DNA from: CAYSLC01 sp964431545
GTDB taxonomy: Bacteria; Desulfobacterota; Desulfobacteria; Desulfobacterales; JAABSP01
Assembly (NCBI GenBank): GCA_964431545.1
Contig: CAYSLC010000159.1
Coordinates: 1-12,877, forward strand
DNA length: 12,877 nucleotides
Direction: 5' to 3'
Each line of letters starts with the position of its first letter. The first letter of the stretch is position 1. Positions 12,509 to 12,877 of this stretch are shown here, piece after piece. Made by a program: the position numbers and the translations under genes. The notes below the pieces were generated by a model. The model was not told the origin of the DNA. It saw only the letters and a program-made list of their open reading frames with translations, and did no database searches.

Positions 12509-12528
12509 CACGGCCCCACGCAGGCCGA

Positions 12529-12566
12529 GTCGCTTCAATGAGGCCGGGGCAATGAGCCCCGGAAAT
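12529..12566. repeat. Orphan CRISPR-repeat-like sequence (single copy)
   Basis: It starts GTCGCTTCAATGAGGCC and ends GAGCCCCGGAAAT, with a 7-bp stem CCGGGGC/GCCCCGG (12544-12550/12556-12562) and a 5-nt loop. Length, the TTCAATGAGGCC opening, the internal hairpin and the GGAAA tail are those of known CRISPR direct repeats as I remember them. Only one copy is present and no regular spacing is visible, so it is not an array. Confidence 0.35.
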
Positions 12567-12877
12567 CCTTTTTGACGTTGACGTGGTGGCCGGGGAATAT
12601 TACCCGTATCTCGATTTTCCACATTCCCCAGGATACGGTCGCGAGGGGGGTTGGTGGATATCATTTGGGTTCCGCGGAACCCCCAGACCTCCTATGTTTT
12701 AGAAACCGCGGAGGTCTTTGATGGATGCCGACCAAAGGCATCGTCCGGACTTGGTTTTTTCTGAATCAGAAACGGGCAATGCTCCCGGGACGGCATGTCA
12801 TGCGAAGAGTTCAGTTCGACGAGGATACCCCAAAGGGGTTGTACATACCAGCCCACGGGCAACGCCCTGGGTAAGGC

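Larger units (their letters stand above)
12327..12877. other. 551 nt without a convincing gene, rich in hairpins
   Basis: No frame here has both a good ribosome site and protein-like composition; the longer frames read through the hairpin repeat. From 12529 to the window edge at least six inverted repeats follow one another: 12544-12562 (7-bp stem), 12667-12682 (16-nt perfect palindrome), 12685-12717 (8 bp), 12724-12742 (6 bp), 12827-12839 (5 bp) and 12852-12871 (8 bp with one bulge). A 24-codon frame (12800-12874, reading TPKGLYIPAHG) matches a pattern I recall from spurious ORFs over widespread intergenic repeats. Structured RNA or repeat DNA is more likely than a gene. Confidence 0.5.

Noticed and set aside
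12184..12519. 111-codon minus-strand frame
   Set aside because: It begins inside the second hairpin repeat, overlaps the better 98-codon frame and has no ribosome site or recognisable domain.
12529..12566. CRISPR array call
   Set aside because: Only one repeat-like unit; no second copy at a spacer distance on either side within the window.

Overview
The window looks like a piece of a draft genome from a GC-rich bacterium, most likely a deltaproteobacterium-type organism (Desulfobacterota or Desulfuromonadota). I infer this from the gene families and style of regulation; there is no rRNA or other phylogenetic marker here. A run of exactly 100 N at 1469-1568 marks a scaffold join of unknown true length.

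Region 1 (1-1468, minus strand): the start of a small helix-turn-helix-like protein that runs off the left edge, a CcbP-type calcium-binding-domain protein, and the 3' end of a methyltransferase-like gene whose 5' part is lost in the N gap.

Region 2 (1569-10122, minus strand) is the core: a branched-chain acyl-CoA (leucine-type) degradation cluster. Reading 5'->3' on the minus strand the order is TetR regulator, acyl-CoA dehydrogenase, AUH/LiuC-type 3-methylglutaconyl-CoA hydratase, MCC-beta-type acyl-CoA carboxyltransferase, HMG-CoA-lyase-like DRE-TIM metalloenzyme, XRE-cupin regulator, acetoacetyl-CoA synthetase. On paper this takes isovaleryl-CoA via 3-methylcrotonyl-, 3-methylglutaconyl- and HMG-CoA to acetyl-CoA plus acetoacetate, which the synthetase re-activates. 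Three details do not fit the textbook liu/MCC pathway: no biotin carboxylase/biotin carrier subunit is present, the lyase lacks the family's catalytic cysteine, and the dehydrogenase carries its catalytic Glu at the short-chain position rather than the isovaleryl-CoA dehydrogenase position. Two near-identical palindromes (TACCGA-CGGTCG type) sit just downstream of two good sigma70 promoters, one before the TetR gene and one before the dehydrogenase, so the TetR protein probably represses itself and the catabolic genes. A large imperfect inverted repeat built from degenerate heptamers lies between the lyase and the XRE regulator.

Region 3 (10149-10768, minus strand) is of lower GC (about 48% in a sampled line versus about 65% in the core) and holds a translationally coupled pair: a HEPN-domain protein and an 84-aa partner that is not a recognisable MNT nucleotidyltransferase.

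Region 4 (10993-12877): htpX (plus strand, membrane zinc protease) with a TATAAT box, then two direct copies of a 38-39-nt hairpin repeat bracketing a small hypothetical ORF. It ends in about 350 nt of dense hairpins without a convincing gene, including one orphan sequence shaped like a CRISPR direct repeat.
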